A stretch of DNA of 64,000 bases from Fasciolopsis buskii. Taxonomy: Eukaryota; Platyhelminthes; Trematoda; Plagiorchiida; Fasciolidae. Below the pieces are notes generated by a model, which was given only the letters and a program-made list of their open reading frames with translations, was not told where the DNA came from and did no database searches. Shown here piece after piece: positions 13,726 through 25,816 of the stretch; position 1 is the stretch's first letter, and each line of letters opens with the position of its first letter. A program made the position numbers and the translations under genes. The stretch spans positions 451,987-515,986 of the forward strand of contig LUCM01001803.1 of NCBI GenBank assembly GCA_008360955.1, given 5' to 3'.

Positions 13726-14795
13726 ATCGCATACGAACATATAGACATAGACCAATGAACAGCCAACTGTGTGTGTGGATTATCAGCACAAATCCGTCTT
13801 TTTTTCTTAAGGGTCTTTCACCAGTACTGTTTCCCAATTCTTGTTCTACTTTTCTCTGCCGAGTTTCGTTCGGGTATGACGTGTGACGTTACTCTGATTG
13901 GAAAAACCTGAAGTTAACTGTTCGCAACTCACGAGGTTTCAATATCACGAATCAGATCGAAAGTAAAACCTTTCTAGGTCAAGGCGTTCGACCACTAAAT
14001 CGAGTTCATACTCAGGGACTTCACATTATATCTCAACGAATAGTGCTTTCAGGGTCGAATCCAGTCATTCTTTCAGCGTCTGCGACCGCTACACCTAGAA
14101 GATGAAGTTGCTGGAAAGAAAGAAATTATCTCCTTTCGTTCTTACTATCACAATGAGCATCTTTTATGAATAAAACAGAAAACGCGGCTCTTTTCGACAA
14201 GAAACGTTGACTTCATTCGATCAAATGGATCATGAAATGGTGACTATTAACCTTTATCCTTAGAGTATCGAACAGACCCTTTCAGCTGGGTGCTCTTTGC
14301 AGCCGTTATGGGCTAACTTGGCATAACTGACCAGCCGTTTACTTTCTCATTCAGTCAGTCACTTGGACTCATTTATCCACTGAAAAATTCATTCTGTCAG
14401 TCTGAAAAAACTTTGTTGAAGATGGGCTTTTTCTGATCACCAATTACTAATCAAACATAGCTGATTCTCCATGTTGAGAAATCTACTCCTGCAAAGCGGT
14501 TTCAAGTCTGGAGGCTTTCACGTCGTCAGATCTCTTCCAGACGGAACTATTCAGCCATCAAACATTTCCCCAGTAAGGTGGTTATGGGAATGAATCCGTC
14601 GCTGTCCACGACGCAGAATTGATTTCATTTTTACCGTCAACTAGTGGCTCATCATAACAAAAATTGGAAATTCTGTCTTCCGCAACGATGAACAAGGAAT
14701 TCCGCGTTAATGTTTCGGATGACATCAGCCAATTTCCATTTTGAAGTTAACATTGGAGACCTGCCAAACCACCAGTAGTTTAACTGACTTTTGTG

Positions 14796-14972
14796 TATTT
14801 TATCGGTTACTTCTCTTATTATTGAAACGACAATGTGTATCACTTTTCAGGACTAATGTCGCAGCCAACAGACATATGCTAAGTGGGAAATTTGATCGGC
14901 GATAATAGGATTCGAATCTGCGATCTTTTGGTTGAAATCCCACTGCGCTGACCACTTGACCGTGGCTGTCTG
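14796..14972 (-). mobile_element. tRNA-derived SINE, copy 2
   Basis: On the minus strand the head reads CGGTCAAGTGGTCAGCGCAG (A-box-like), followed by GCAGATTCGAATCC (B-box). The body has GCCGATCAAATTTCCCACTT, a TCTGTTGGCTGCGAC block and GATACACATTGTCGTTTCAA. The tail is AATAAGAGAAGTAACCGATAAAA. The order and spacing match the other family members. Confidence 0.85.
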
Positions 14973-15202
14973 ATACGATATTTTTTCGAACAGGTTATGC
15001 TGATCGGCATAAAGGTCAATGTTAGCTGTTCGATTTTGATTGTTTTCTCGGCCCCGAATCGGGACGTGGTGGTTTAACGGGATCACAGCAAACAGTCCGT
15101 TGGCATCATGCTCACTTCCAGGTCGGTGTAAAATGTGAGACATTCGAAACGCAGACGAACCAAATAGCGGTGGAAGAACTGTGCACCAATCTACTACATT
15201 AC

Positions 15203-15292
15203 TCGGCTATATATACATATATATATACACATATATATACACATATATATACACATATATATACATATATATACACATATATATATAGCCGA
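15203..15292. repeat. Palindromic TATA/ACAC array
   Basis: Five or so imperfect units of the type ACATATATAT, closed by complementary unique ends: TCGGCT at 15203-15208 pairs with AGCCGA at 15287-15292. The whole 90 bases can fold into one long hairpin. Confidence 0.85.
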
Positions 15293-16010
15293 TGATTCAT
15301 TCGCTCTCACTCGCCCTTAGAGGCTAAACGACGTGGATTTTATACCCATACGGAAATCTACCTCGTTGGCCAATCGTCGTCAGAGACGATCATTGGGTCG
15401 TGAAGTGCACCAAACTAAAGAAATTAAACTGACATTATTTACCAAAACACTGTTGTCGGTGAAAGTACCAATGAGCCGACGTTTCGGCTATCAGAGCCAA
15501 TCTTTCTCACGGCAGTTTCCGATCACATGAACCAGTAATTGCATCCAATCGATTACTATAATGTCTGTATGTTATTCTCAAGTCATTTAATTGAATACTG
15601 TCTTTAGATAGGTTAGCCTTGATAAACAAAACGTCGACTGACAATTGCTTGCATTATCAACGCTATTTTTGAGGAATACATAGTTGCATTATAGCACGCC
15701 AAATGTGCGACATTGTTCGAGCCGCTCCATACTTTATTTGGATAACTTCGGCTGGAAAATTCCCCTTTTAGCTGGTAACTATTCATTTTAGGATGGTGTG
15801 TGGAACAAATCCACGTCATGGATATGAGCTATGAAGATTCTCGCTAGATTCTCGCTAAATACTGATATCCTCAACACCTTTTGATTTTCTGTTCCAAGTC
15901 GCACTTCTAGCTTTTGCACCACTGAATACAATAAGTAAGGCAAAGATCTTGTTCCCGACGAGCCATTCATGACTAGGTTGGTTTATTTACCTCATACAGA
16001 ACTGCATGTG

Positions 16011-16034
16011 CATTATATATATATATATATAATG
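16011..16034. repeat. Perfect 24-base AT palindrome
   Basis: An (AT)n core bounded by CATT at the left and AATG at the right, self-complementary over 24 bases. Confidence 0.9.
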
Positions 16035-17238
16035 TAATGCGAAGGACAGAGAACAAGTGGAAGTTAATCTTGTCCTAGGCCACCACCGCTGCATGTCGGT
16101 TACACCCCATTTCATTAACGGAAAACCAACACCAACTTGATGAGTCTTTCGCCGTATGTGATCTGAATAGATGCCAATTAGTTTAAAGCACTGTCTTTAC
16201 TGGATCGAGGCTACTGACAAGCCAATCGGAACGGGAAGGTTAGGTTTGTACTCGAAACTTTAAAGGGTAGTATGACTTCGTGATTGCAAAACTAGGTTTC
16301 CCAGTCATTGTACTAGTAAACAACGATTCTCTGTTCTCCGGTGCACTTTCACACCTGGCGTTATGTAGTTCTACAACAACTGAAGCTTCAGGATCATGGA
16401 TTCCGGTCCCTTCCTCATATTGCGGGTCCCAATGACTATGGTGCATGCCGCGTCCACTGCACCCATACTTCAAGCGTGTAGCAGAAAAGTTTATCACGCC
16501 GTGGCTTCCACTTAATGTTCTCAAGCTAACGTGTGATATTGTTTAACGATATCCATTTTGATGATGGGTTTTTTAGTAAGCTTTAAATTTACCTCTGATC
16601 TGATAGTATGCTCACATTAGGACTGTGTAAAACACTATTACAGGAATATGGTCTTTCAATAAGTTCTTATGTGCGACATGGAAGCAGATTATACCCTAGG
16701 AACTGATAAGCCCGAAGTACTAGTAAATAGAACCACAGGCCATGATGATGATGAAAAATACGGGACTATGGGCAGTCATGTCTTCTAATAAGTCCGCGGA
16801 GTTGAGCGAGATGGCCTGCTGCCAGTGTATACCACCAAACCGACGAACGCCAGTGTCAGAATCCGAACCTTTTTATCTTCGTGCCGATGAGCTAAACCAC
16901 CCGCTGTCTAGATTTTCACTTCTTCTTCGTGGTTTTTGACCCTCTACTTCTTTCCTCGGTTTCACTCAAGACCACTGCCACGCACATCTAAAGAAACCAA
17001 TTCACTTCCACAGATAGCATAAAACGCTCGACATTCACCTCGCTCCGGAGAGAGAATGAGAGAGAGAGAGGGAAAACAAAAAGCTTCCATCTCGTTGTAC
17101 AAACAAAAAGTTCATTCATCATATGCCCAAGTGAAGTATTATTTACAGTTTACATCTGGGGAAGATCATGAACGGTTTACGGATGGTAGTGAAAAGCTTG
17201 TCATCCAATCAGTGAATCATCTGTCAATCACGGCGGAA

Positions 17239-17269
<31 letters not shown>

Positions 17270-17274
17270 TGTGT
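17239..17274. repeat. (GT)n microsatellite
   Basis: About 18 GT units with one GGG interruption. Confidence 0.95.
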
Positions 17275-17567
17275 ATGCTTATGCGTAGACGGCTTTACCG
17301 GTCGGTGAAATAGAACGAAATTGGGCTATCTAATGTTCGTGAGTCATACACCAAGTGAAATTTTTATCGATGGACGTAACCCTGAAACGTGTATCTTGTT
17401 TCGCGTTGCATATTCCGTTAGATAGCTTCTGTATATGTGCTGTTTCGATTATTCACAATTTTTGACCATTTGAATTTGGGGTGCTGGCTTTACTGGTTGG
17501 TTGACAATTGAAATAAACAGGCAAATACGTTTGGAGAGATAAATAGAGATTGACTGATTGATTGGTT

Positions 17568-17610
17568 GATGGATGGATGGATGGATGGATGGATGGATGG
17601 ATGGATGGAT
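17568..17610. repeat. (ATGG)n tetranucleotide repeat
   Basis: Roughly ten uninterrupted GATG/ATGG units. Confidence 0.95.
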
Positions 17611-17868
17611 AGACGACTGTAAAGATATCGATAGGATTTTTGGGTGCTAGAATCGGAATTGGTTTGTGCCAGTACTCGATAAAGCACCCGGTTTGTTTGT
17701 CAAAACGATCGAGACGAATTCGGGTAAGCTAAACAGCGAAGATCGTCATAATGGTCACGGCCGCGACGGCGAGAGTAATGGAGATGGCGACAAGTGAAGA
17801 AAAACTGGCTCGTTTTTTCTTCCTTTCCCTCCACCCATCCCACCCCCCCCCAAAAAAAAACAAAGAAA

Positions 17869-18485
17869 ATGAAAATGAATCAGGAAATTATACCGGATGC
17901 AAATAAATGCCTTCCAAAAAATGGGCAGAATCACCAACCGTTCCTGATATTATTCATACGAAAAATTCACATGAAAGTTTAGCTGTTGGTACCTGCATGG
18001 TTCAGACGGATGATGATAATTCTGTTAGACAGTTTCGTCGGGTCAGTTCTATTCACAATGGAATTAATGAAGTGGAAGGTGATTTTATTGTCTGGCAAAA
18101 TAACGATATCAACAGAAGTTCTCTCATGAAGTACCTTTACAATGCTCAGTTGGATTTTTCAGTCTCATCACGATTGGTTCAATCAGTTCGCCAATCAAAT
18201 TCTATGGAACGTTCAAAAAGAGTAATCAATTACACCGTCATGCAAATCAGAGCCGAAATCAAGTTATTTCCAACCCCCTTTATGCGCATATTTTGGAATT
18301 GGACCTAATAGTGAATCAGAGGATCATAAGAATGGTTCTCCGGATAGTCCTAAAAAATGGATAGCTATTCTTCTCCATCCAGTCTCGATGATTTCATGTA
18401 TTCAGCACCACACACTAGGCACAATCGTTCGGTCCCGGCATGTGTCAAACAGTGTGGATGCAATCACATTCACTGCAAGCCTTAA
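17869..18485 (+). pseudogene. Unrecognised coding-like stretch with four frameshifts
   Basis: I do not recognise this protein. A coding-like reading of about 205 codons starts at ATG 17869 and passes through five segments: frame 1 (17869 to about 17915, MKMNQEIIPDANKCLPK), frame 0 (about 17910-18236), frame 2 (about 18239-18297, HANQSRNQVISNPLYAH), frame 1 (about 18300-18352, PNSESEDHKNGSPDSPKK) and frame 0 (18357-18485, MDSYSSPSSLDDFMYSAPH, ending at CCT TAA). Every shift is equivalent to one lost base, and two fall in six-A runs (AAAAAATGG both times). The composition is rich in Ser, Asn and Asp, and the C-terminus carries a small Cys/His cluster (ACVKQCGCNHIHCKP). It is either a decayed gene or retrocopy, or a genuine exon broken by homopolymer errors in the assembly. 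No neighbouring gene gives context. Coincidence cannot be excluded without a search. Confidence 0.45.
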
Positions 18486-19440
18486 ATATAGCACTGTGCT
18501 GACTGTTCCTTTTTTCTCTTAGATTCTGAGGATACAAAGATGTGTCATTACTAACAACGATGGTCGACAACATCAATGGAAAAATTGATGTTTATTGTGC
18601 GAAAAAACTGAAAATGAGGAACTAGGCAAGAACAGGGTATGGCTTTACGTAGCCGAAATAAGCGAAAGCAGTAAAATTCAGATTATTTACCTAGCTGCAC
18701 CCAGCTACGTCAGCGCCGCTTCTCCTGTGACTTGATGTTGACGGGATGCTGAAGAGTTTGGAACACCTCGAAAGGCAGAAGCGTTCAGTTGGTTATTTGC
18801 AATGATGAAAACGACAGAGAGTATCACGAGGTTATTTGTAGCGTTTGGATATTATGTAGCTATGACTATCATATCACGTAAGAGTTCACAAGGGGTTGCA
18901 GCTTGAGGTGGCTGCATGACACGTGACTTCATCGCCTTGTCGGAAATGGTCATGATCAAAAATTTACATGGTTGACGGGAAAGTAGCTTACGAAATACCG
19001 TTCAGCGTCCATTTTCACATATAAATTTTAGTCAACATTTATAAAATGTGATGATTAGATGCACTACTGTTCCACTTTGGTGGTTAGCTGGTGTCAGAAA
19101 AATAAGTTGCATTGGGGGATTTCGAACAACGTTCAAATCATCTGATTGAGACAAACATCCGAATCTGAATGTCTTTCTGTGGTCGTCTTCCTAGATATGA
19201 TTTTAAATATTTCTGCAAAATTGCGAAGCCTCTTCTAGTCTTTCAAACAGTACTGTTGTGATGGTTTTGCATTGCTATCCTTTTCCTGTCCGGAAATTCA
19301 CTTCAAAATCAACCTGTCATGATCCGTTACAAGTTACCTAAATGAGATCACGTTTACACGTCCACATTAAGCCAGCGTAGCTGTGGGAGCAATGGTACTG
19401 GTAGTATTATTGTTAGTAATATAAGTACTAATAATGGTGG
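18486..19440. other. No gene recognised
   Basis: Nothing identifiable. If 17869-18485 is a real exon, this is either its 3' flank or an intron. Confidence 0.5.
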
Positions 19441-19600
19441 ATGTGCAGTGGTCAGGTGGATAAGTTTTGAGGGTCACGGGTTCCAATCATCCCACCCCTG
19501 ATCAGCTTTCCCACTTGGTAGCAATTTGTTGGCCTCAGCCCCATCCCGAAAATGATGTACACCGTAGTTTAAAAAAAACAAAGGAAGTAAAAGATAAAAT
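19441..19600 (+). mobile_element. tRNA-derived SINE, copy 3
   Basis: The head has GTGCAGTGGTCAGGTGGATA and the B-box CACGGGTTCCAATC. The body has CTGATCAGCTTTCCCACTTG, TTTGTTGGCCTCAGCCCC and GAAAATGATGTACACCGTAG. The tail is AAAGGAAGTAAAAGATAAAA. All blocks align with copies 2, 4 and 6. Confidence 0.88.
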
Positions 19601-21839
19601 ATTTATGCTGTTCAGGTTTCGTTAGTAACACTCACTTGATGAGTCAAACAGATTAGTCGGTAAAGTTTCTGCTAAAGGGGCGGACGTTTTGTGTTGTTTT
19701 GACCGTAAGTTTTTAACTGTTTAGTAGTAACCACTACATGTGGTGCTTGAACTTTCACGCAATTCAGTACTCGATTTTGTCGCACACAAACAATTTCTTT
19801 CTGTCATAAATTCTGTTTGTCTCTCAAGGAAACACCCAGAATAGAATACAATCCGGGATAGTATGTGACGTTGACTAAGAGAGCAAAATCAGGCCCCATA
19901 GAGCAACTGTGATTCGAAGAACATACAACACAACCTAGCGTATTCAGCTGTTTTCGTACTGCTTGCTCGCATGCTGGTCGATGAAAGTGCTCTGCACATG
20001 CCTGCCCTGCTGAATTAGTAAATGGCTGGGCACAAAGGATTACGGAAAAGAGAAAATTGTTTTGATCATGTCTTCACAAGATTGAGCAAATGAGTTGCAT
20101 TTGCAAGTCCTTAGCGAAATGGGATTCTTAAACAAATCAGGTAGTTTATGCAGAGGCTCGTAAAGAAACTTGAAAATTACTAACCGCATTAGTGTTGCCA
20201 CGCGTCTCTTCGTCCTTCAAAGGCATCTGATCATCGCGTGCCAATACCCATGTTTTTATTAATCATGCCCTACTTTGGAATTAGCATGCACTTCTTCACT
20301 GAACAAATAGTTATTACCAAAACTCATGTCAGGTTATCAGGTCATAGCTCTGAACGAAGCAATCCACACGTGATTTTCCCGTTTGCGAGAGGAGTTGCGT
20401 GACTGTCTTTAGTCAATTCTAGGTGCGGGCTTTTGGACTATAGTTGAGGGTTAGCAAACGATGCCTGTAGGCTAGTAAGCAACAGCCTGAGGTGAATAGA
20501 TGATAGCTGGATGCGTCAGAACGACGAAAAAATTGCAGCTATGCTTTTTTGCTAGTGTTATCCGAATGCCCCGATATAAGCGGCACGGAAAGCGGTGATG
20601 CTTTGAAGGTGACCAGGTGACTGCTATTGTATAACTAGTTGAATTCAAGTAGATTTATCTCAGCGGTTAGTTTGAAAGGTATTTTGTACATGAATATTCA
20701 GACGGCACCTTTGCAAATACATTGTACCGTGTCACGAATCATGAAGCCACTTCCGAAAGACCGCAATGACCAAAAACTAAATTGTAATCGAATGGACAAC
20801 TTTGTGGAGTCGGACGTAACGGTGGCGATTTGCTATCCTCCGACCGCCACGCACTTCACTGTTTGCCAAAGCTCCAATGAAATATTCAACATTTGTTGTA
20901 TAAAAAATAAACAGCAATGAAAGGTTATTGGTAATAGTGTTAGTATTGGTGTTGGTTTACGCTGACTGGTTTTCGGTCCTTCTTTGAACTTGAATTATTG
21001 AGAGTCATCTGCAGGCACACGAGGACTGCCGATTGGCCTGATCTGTCAATTAGTAGCACAGACTTCCTGGGCCAAAAGCACTTTCTGGGGGACGGGATTA
21101 TACTCACCCAGTGACTTTTAGAAAGTAGTGTTATCAGGTGTATTTGAAGACGAAAGTTTATGGGATACCCGGTGTGTGTTGATCGTTACGACATCGCACA
21201 ATTTCTTGCCTATTTTGAATCAGATCAAGTCAAATTGCAACGTCATTATTCCCGGAGGAAGGATTTTCATCACGGTGCTCACTGACACCATCCATGGATA
21301 GTATTTATGCCAAAAGTTTTCGAAACGTAATGAGAAACGAGATTTCAATCACAAATAAATGACTTCAAATTTCATCGTGGTTGTAAAAACAACTGGTTTT
21401 TACGTTCATCAAATTTCAACGATCGACAATTAGGAAGTTTAGCTAGATAAGAATCCACCGATAATCTGCAGGCCGTTGTGTAATTTTATCTTCGACAAGA
21501 GACTGGAGACAACAAATTGTCCCCGAAATGTGATTGCCCTCTTGGTGTTTTGTACAACCATAGTCGGGAGTAGAAAAACGAGATGCCAACAGGTTTATTG
21601 TATTGCGTGCAACCGGAATGTGTGTATCTGATGTGTTATCGTCCCGTATGTTCTTTCTACCACGTAAAATCCCGTATCTATATACTTAGCTGTAGTAGAG
21701 ATATCACTGTCATGTCACTAAAAGCGTGTTTACCGGAAGTGAAAATGAACACGTAACCACGCGATGATTCTTTTGTTTTGGCTTAGGGACAGATCATATG
21801 AACGCCGATCGGTGTTCATGTTCCCGGGGAAGATGAGTA

Positions 21840-21873
<34 letters not shown>

Positions 21874-23744
21874 TGTGTGCATGATAAGCATGTGAAAGAC
21901 TAGGCTAGTGTAAAATTTGCACCACTTTTTGCAGTCCTTATAAAGGCCTTCACCAAAGAGCACATGCCCTTTCCCCTCAGTTTTATGACTGTATGTGAAG
22001 TCGGATTTTCTGCTAAGTAATTTTACCATGCCCAAACCGGATCAGAAGTGTAACTAAATCGATTCATCATAATGCGTTACCTGGGTGTACCCTATCGCTT
22101 CCGGTTCCATATCCAACCGAGTGTGAGTGTTGTGGGTTGCGTGTTTGTGTACAAATATCTATATTCAAAACGTGCAAAATCTTTGTGAATACAGTGCGAG
22201 ATGAGCAGTGATCATCATTTAGATCAGATAATCGGCAGATCGATAAACAGTTTGGCAGTCAGATACATTCTGAACAAGAAAATGCGTCTTTTTTGATTTA
22301 CAACACGAGGTTTGTAACTGTATTCACGAACAGTCCAATAATTTTGTGGAAAAACCTGGACTGTTTAATGTTTTGTACCTAGATCATACTAATGGCGAAA
22401 TCGAATTCCCTGAATACGTTGCATCAACCTCATTTCCCTCAGACCATGTCACAATACTTAACCTTTCTTTCTACCCCGGCTGTATTCCACATGCTAACCA
22501 ACTACAGCAACACACCCTATACACTCATCTATCTGATCCCAGGTTTTGTTGTCTGGGCCCTACCGGAATCAGTTCAGTGCCGGCATCTGGGCTCCACATG
22601 TTTGGTTTTCGTCATGTGATCAACCACTGACGACCGAATAACTCAAGGCAGACTCGTGTGCGCCATATTCCCTGAGGCGAATGCAGACAACATGTTCGTG
22701 TTGACTGCATCGCCGTTGCTGTACGATCGATTCACACGCGTGATGCTACCCGATTGTATCAATGACAGCAGTAATATGGGAAAAAACATTTGACATTAGG
22801 GCAAGAAAATTGTTGTAATTGTAGGGTTTTCCCAGGGAAAAAGTTTATGCTCCGGGTAGACTTTAGGTAAGCAAATTGAAAAGCCTTGGTTGAGTGGCAG
22901 GAGGTAACAATTTATTCCCAGATAAGAAAACTGATTAGGTTGAAGATCCCGGTTACAAATACTACTCACAAGTAATTGTGCGCTTTATGTGGGATTTAAA
23001 ATTGCTTCATTTTTGCCTACGGTAGACTAGGAAAAAGGGTTGTCTTACTCGAATTTGGTTTATGTTAGACATGTGTATTCATTTTTTGGTAAATCAGAAT
23101 CGTTAATGGACGACCCCTCCATGACTAGGCACATCTGCATAAACACCAAGAATCGTAGTTAGAAGAATAACGAATAATATTGTAATGGAGAAATGTTCAT
23201 AGTTTATACATCAATATCTGGTACTTCCGCTACAAGTGGGTATAATATAGCCCGATTTTTTAGTGCGGCGCCTATCAACTACTTTGATGAACAGTACTGG
23301 TATATGGTTGCAACCTGTTTTCAGATTTCTCCAACCCTGCACATATTCACTAACACATCTTCCTTATGTAAGTGTTTGAACTAGACCGTGATTTGTCCGC
23401 CTATGAAACCCTGTCCCACTGTGCCGTCTTCCGTAGGCAACGTTCACTCATTCAGTATTCCAAACTAAAGATTTCATGGAAAATATCGATCGATGGAAAT
23501 GAGGCTCGCCAACTCGACCGAATGTTGACTGTTTGATATGAACGATCTGGCATGAGCTATAGTTTAATTCTCATTGACTTGAATTCCTTCCATGGATTTT
23601 GCTCAGGGTCGTTGCACATTTTACACAAGCCCCAGCGGCGCGCGTAGGGGAAGAGTTGGGAGGGTAAAATAGTATTTGGACCAGCGTTTTTCACTTTGCG
23701 CTACATGTGTGCTGGTTTCCTCCTGCTCATTAAATCAAGGCATG
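19601..23744. other. No gene recognised; 4.1 kb
   Basis: A 93-codon opening (20639-20920) and a 94-codon opening (22346-22630) have no recognisable similarity or splice context. A short segment near 20485-20510 resembles 11748-11775, a possible old repeat. A GT tract lies at 21842-21878. Confidence 0.5.
21842..21878. repeat. (GT)n microsatellite
   Basis: About 14 uninterrupted GT units, then ACGTGTGTG. Confidence 0.95.
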
Positions 23745-23922
23745 TCTTTTATCTTTTATCTTTAACTTCCTTTATTATTGGAACAATTACGTACATCAAT
23801 CATCAGGAAAGGGGCCGCGACTAGCAGAGGGCTGCCAAGTTGATCGGCGGTGGGAGGATTCGAACCCGCGACCTTCACGCGCAAATGCCACGATCTTATC
23901 GTTTCGGCCACCGCCGACCGTG
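23745..23922 (-). mobile_element. tRNA-derived SINE, copy 4 (best preserved head)
   Basis: On the minus strand the head is GGTGGCCGAAACGATAAGAT (A-box region) and then GGTCGCGGGTTCGAATCC (a perfect GGTTCGAATCC B-box), followed by TCCCACCGCCGATCAACTTG. The body has AGCCCTCTGCTAGTCGCGG and GATTGATGTACGTAATTG. The tail is AAAGGAAGTTAAAGATAAA with AAAGAT units repeated. In translation it gives the 'KVAGSNP' string commonly seen when tRNA-like SINE heads are read as protein. Confidence 0.9.
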
Positions 23923-24274
23923 TGACCGGATGTACAACACTCAAGTGCTCCAGCGAAGGGACAGTTATACTTGTTTGCATGCGCTACCGTTAGTTAGGTA
24001 CCAACAACTGATTCGGCATAATACGACGGTCACGGTTAAACGAGGCAAATAATTCAATGTGCAAGCAATTAAGTTCAGTTGATTACTTGATTCCCTGCCT
24101 GCAGACACGTAAAGTGCCGAAAAAGCATTAATCAGGACGAATTGGGTGAATTTGTTGCAAATAGACACGATTATCTTGGCATAGTGCGTACTTTCACAAA
24201 TACATATACCACTGATTGCTCAGAAAGCTACACATTAGTTGTGTGATACTCAACTGGTCAGGTAGAGTCTAGCT

Positions 24275-24830
24275 AGTTTTTAATTGCCTCAAGATGGTCG
24301 TGAGTGGGTATCACAGGCTCCGAGTCCGCTACTCGCCCCGAACGCCTCTCGAAATGTCTCCAAATGTCCGACACAAATAGCCTCAGCTGAGGAAGCCCAA
24401 TGCACTGCCTTTCCTTGGCAAAGGTGTTCCCACTGAAAGCCAAGGACGAAGGCGAATGCCAGGCGCCCTCTACCGAGTTGACTGGTCTTTGGTAATTATT
24501 CTAGAGAAGTTGGTTAAATCCTGATTCCAAACCAACCACGCGCGGTGAACGAAGCCTGCGGCTCTATAGGTCCTAGGCACCAAGGATGTCTGGCATCATC
24601 CGAAAGGCGTATAAACCGAACAATCAGTCACTCATCCTCAGGGGGTTATCTGACCTTCAACTTGTCCCACTGCTTTGTGGATTAGACCAAGTGGTCAAAT
24701 GCTTGGGCTAGGGTCACCTAAGTCAACCCCTACTTCGGTATGGGCATCCAGGTTGTAGCAAGCCCACCTAGGAATGGTCGATCCCGATGGATCGTCGACG
24801 ATTTGGAGATAAGGAATGAAACAGCTAGCA
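24275..24830 (-). repeat. Unclassified dispersed repeat, copy A (inverted relative to copy B)
   Basis: The reverse complement of this region aligns with 59590-60020. One conserved block (24705-24795) gives ATTCCTAGGTGGGCTTGCTA and GACTTAGGTGACC, matched by ATTCCTCTGTGGGCTTAGTA and GACTTAGGTGTACC. A second block (24470-24555) gives TGGTTTGGAATCAGGATTTA and CAGTCAACTCGGT, matched almost exactly. The spacing between the blocks is about 150 bases in both copies, so the element is collinear. I see no long ORF or tRNA head. The class is unknown and the ends are approximate. Confidence 0.75.
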
Positions 24831-25644
24831 TGTGTAGCGAACTTTGCATATCATTTCTTTTTCCTTCCTATTTCTCTCCCACCGTTTTCGTCCAACGCCA
24901 TGATTCCGATGTTCCATGATCTGTGGTCAGATGACATACATAAAGTCTAATTATGATTCAGTTCTTTTATTTTACAGCATCATTCACCTCGTTATGGCCG
25001 CACAAAACAGTACAAATGCTGTCCAATTTGACGACTGCCACAAAAATGTTATACTAGTTTTCAATTCAACTAAACGTTCATTTGTGGTCTTTCCATTCGA
25101 AGTTTCATAATTTTCTAACTGGCCCTCCCGGTAAATCCTGGTCAAATATGCGAAGGAATTAGCAGTGTCACAAAACAAAAACAACAACAGCAAAAAAACC
25201 GAAACTCAGTGAAACAACGTGTAATTTTGAAAGAACAGTATTTTCTTTATCTTTTTTCGGGGATCGGGCAATTTCCAGAAATTCATTTTTTTCTTTTTCC
25301 ATCGCCAAAGAGAATACGATAGGTTACTGTTTTTTTTTAATGATCTCAGATATCCTCGGATCGGGAATTTGTAGATCTAGCCGTAATTGCCAACAGATAA
25401 ATCACATAATCCGGAACAGCCTCCAGCGGTTGGTTAACAGACAAGGAAGCAGCGGATTAGGGCAAACTCGTGTTCCCAACTAATCCTTCCTCGAACCTCT
25501 ATGATTAGACGTGAAACTAGCCACAGAGTGAAGAGCAGTTGTACAATCAAACGGATATCAATTTCGAAATGTTATTGGGTGCGGCACAATTAGCCACATG
25601 TTTTGCATAGTAGAAATTTCACTTACGCATTACGCTGTCATCGC
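24831..25644. other. No gene recognised
   Basis: AT-rich with poly-A and poly-T runs (about 25175-25350). No coding or RNA feature seen. Confidence 0.55.
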
Positions 25645-25816
25645 CAGCCAATATCGAACCGGTTACGCTCGATTTGCAGGAGAGACCGGCGTTGGCTTTT
25701 GAACGAGAAGGTCGCAGGTTCGAGTCCCCTGCCGTCCGGACGGCCCTCCGTTGTCCGCGGTCCTCTTCCTGAAAATGTTACATACTATCATTTCATTAGC
25801 GAAGAAAAATGAAAGA
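25645..25816 (+). mobile_element. tRNA-derived SINE, copy 5 (diverged)
   Basis: The B-box region GAAGGTCGCAGGTTCGAGTC is well kept. The body has GACGGCCCTCCGTTGTCCGC, TTCCTGAAAATGTTACATAC and ATCATTTCATTAGCGAAG. The A-box half is diverged, and the tail is reduced to GAAGAAAAATGAAAG. Confidence 0.8.

Larger units (their letters stand above)
5875..14795. other. No gene recognised; 8.9 kb
   Basis: No ORF shows protein-family similarity. The stretch holds an (AT)n tract (9610-9648), an (AC)n tract (13703-13725), a GTT/TTG-rich low-complexity patch around 13360-13460 and two B-box-like motifs near 7140 and 7280 without a convincing tRNA body. The 118-codon minus-strand opening at 6412-6768 resembles nothing I recognise. 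Confidence 0.55.
14973..17868. other. No gene recognised; repeats only
   Basis: Contains a 90-base palindromic AT/CA array (15203-15292), a 24-base AT palindrome (16011-16034), a GT tract, an ATGG tract and a C9A9 homopolymer pair near 17843-17861. The 94-codon minus-strand opening at 16240-16524 has no recognisable similarity. Confidence 0.55.

Noticed and set aside
23762..23980. ORF containing a KVAGSNP string
   Set aside because: Translation of a SINE tRNA-like head, not a protein. The same holds for the ORFs at 14853-15143, 25603-25812 and 55596-55907.
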